Assembly: GCF_000496595.1 (NCBI RefSeq)
Contig: NC_022793.1
Coordinates: 1,054,001-1,118,000 of the forward strand
Direction: 5' to 3'
Length of the DNA: 64,000 bases
DNA from: Candidatus Liberibacter americanus str. Sao Paulo
GTDB taxonomy: Bacteria; Pseudomonadota; Alphaproteobacteria; Rhizobiales; Rhizobiaceae
The notes under the pieces are model-generated. The model did not search any database and was not told where the DNA came from. It saw only the letters and a list, made by a program, of their open reading frames with translations. The first letter of the stretch is position 1. Every line of letters starts with the position of its first letter. Shown here piece by piece: positions 62,911-64,000 of the stretch. Position numbers and translations under genes: made by a program.

Positions 62911-63939
62911 ATGTATAATTGTAGATTTTTTTTTACAGGTATTATTTTCTTGATAAATTTATATTTTATAAGTTTTAATGCTCAGGCCAATATTTTAAAA
63001 GAAGTTCAAAGCAGAGGTTTCTTAAATTGTGGGATAAACACTGGACTAGTTGGTTTTTCAGAAATGAATGCTAATGGGCAATGGAATGGATTTGATGTTG
63101 ACTTTTGTAAAGCTATATCTGCTACAATATTTGATGATGTTGATAAGGTTAAATACATTCCATTAAATGCAACAGACCGTTTCATCACTTTACAGTCAAA
63201 ACAAATTGACATATTAAGTCGAAATACAGGATGGACACTGACTCGTGAAACTACTTTAGGTCTTGCATTTCGCCCTATTACATATTTTGATGGACAAGGT
63301 TTTATGATGCGCAAGAAACCAAATATTTCTTCATCTCTTCAACTGTCTGGAGCAGCAATATGTGTTCAAGCAGGAACAACAACAGAGATTACATTATCAG
63401 ATTATTTTAGAACTAATAAAATGAAATATCATCCTATAGTATTCGAACGTGTTGAAGAGATTAATGCTGCATATCTTTCTAATCGTTGTGATGTTTATAC
63501 TGGAGATAAATCAGCTCTGTACACCTTGAGGCTCAGTACATCTGATCCAAGTGAACACATAATTTTACCAGAAACTATTTCAAAAGAACCACTTGGGCCA
63601 GTAATTATTCAGGGCGATAGTGTTTGGAATAATGTTGTCTCTTGGACACACTATGCATTAGTAAATGCAGAGGAATTAGGAATCACTAAGGAGAATGTTG
63701 AAAATATGCGTAATTCTAATAGTCCTGATATAAAACGTTTTCTCGGAACTGATGGCAATAAGATTGGCTCAAGTCTTGGCTTAACAAATGATTGGGCCTA
63801 TAGGATTATTAGACATATGGGTAACTATAGAGAAATATTTGATAGAAATCTTGGAAAAAATTCTATTTTGAAAATTCCTCATGGATACAATGCATTATGG
63901 TCCAATGGAGGAATTATGTATGCTCCACCTATCCGTTAA
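62911..63939 (+). CDS. aapJ: General L-amino-acid ABC transporter substrate-binding protein
   Basis: AapJ binds amino acids in the periplasm for the AapJQMP importer. The ATG at 62911 has AGGAG at good spacing and starts a signal peptide (MYNCRFFFTGIIFLINLYF with a cut likely after AQA). The mature part has GFSEMNANGQWNGFDVDFCK, ATDRFITLQSKQIDILSRNT, CVQAGTTTEITLSDY and LGPVIIQGDSVWNN, all typical. A longer frame from 62785 is rejected. The remaining 61 bases of the window would lead into aapQ, which is not yet visible. Such an importer fits an organism that feeds on host amino acids. Confidence 0.93.
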   Translation: MYNCRFFFTGIIFLINLYFISFNAQANILKEVQSRGFLNCGINTGLVGFSEMNANGQWNGFDVDFCKAISATIFDDVDKVKYIPLNATDRFITLQSKQIDILSRNTGWTLTRETTLGLAFRPITYFDGQGFMMRKKPNISSSLQLSGAAICVQAGTTTEITLSDYFRTNKMKYHPIVFERVEEINAAYLSNRCDVYTGDKSALYTLRLSTSDPSEHIILPETISKEPLGPVIIQGDSVWNNVVSWTHYALVNAEELGITKENVENMRNSNSPDIKRFLGTDGNKIGSSLGLTNDWAYRIIRHMGNYREIFDRNLGKNSILKIPHGYNALWSNGGIMYAPPIR

Positions 63940-64000
63940 ACTTAGTGTTTTATGATGATCTTCAGTATATGCATTCTATGTATATTAATCAATAAATCTG

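Overview
The window is a strongly A+T-rich bacterial chromosome segment. It carries a complete alphaproteobacterial ribosomal-protein cluster plus housekeeping genes whose proteins resemble those of Rhizobiaceae: fused SecDF, NDUFAF6-like and zf-CHCC complex I helpers, DUF3126, a short-lid adenylate kinase and AapJ. Many expected rhizobial neighbours are missing, and long A+T-rich gaps lie between the genes. This points to a reduced, host-restricted member of the Rhizobiaceae, most likely 'Candidatus Liberibacter'. The low G+C would suit an americanus-like lineage, but that species call is inference. I saw no rRNA, CRISPR array, insertion sequence or prophage gene.

Layout. 1-4377: end of a YggT gene, DUF167, ppa, typA and argG. 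4634-23122: the str-S10-spc-alpha cluster, all on the minus strand, from rpsL (right) to rplQ (left), with fusA, tuf, secY, adk and rpoA inside. 23968-25816: accB-accC on the plus strand. 26163-31025: the clpP-clpX-lon proteolysis block on the minus strand. 31876-36847: ettA, an alpha/beta hydrolase, tRNA-Lys, smpB and dapA. 36848-38910: a two-kilobase gene-poor stretch, followed by an unrecognised membrane protein. 39631-47835: hisS, murA, a 50-residue basic protein, tRNA-Thr with a clear terminator, secDF and a Kef-type antiporter. 48507-50085: purU and gmk facing each other. 50857-52618: three tandem small lipoproteins. 53076-63939: an NtrX-like regulator, the NDUFAF6-like protein, clpS-clpA, DUF3126, a second alpha/beta hydrolase, a zf-CHCC protein with a flavin monooxygenase, and aapJ.

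Most genes serve translation (ribosome, elongation factors, tRNAs, SmpB rescue, EttA), protein export (SecY, SecDF), protein quality control (ClpP, ClpX, Lon, ClpS, ClpA) and core metabolism (AccBC, DapA, MurA, ArgG, PurU, Gmk, Adk, Ppa). AapJ and the Kef antiporter cover amino-acid capture and ion balance.

The points most worth a second look are these. Two essential genes, accB and rpmD, are each broken by a single-frame disruption at a short A tract. Three adjacent lipoproteins share a cysteine-pair motif and look like a diverging lineage-specific family. An NtrX-like regulator has altered receiver and Walker B residues. A TAGA microsatellite lies just after the lipoprotein cluster.
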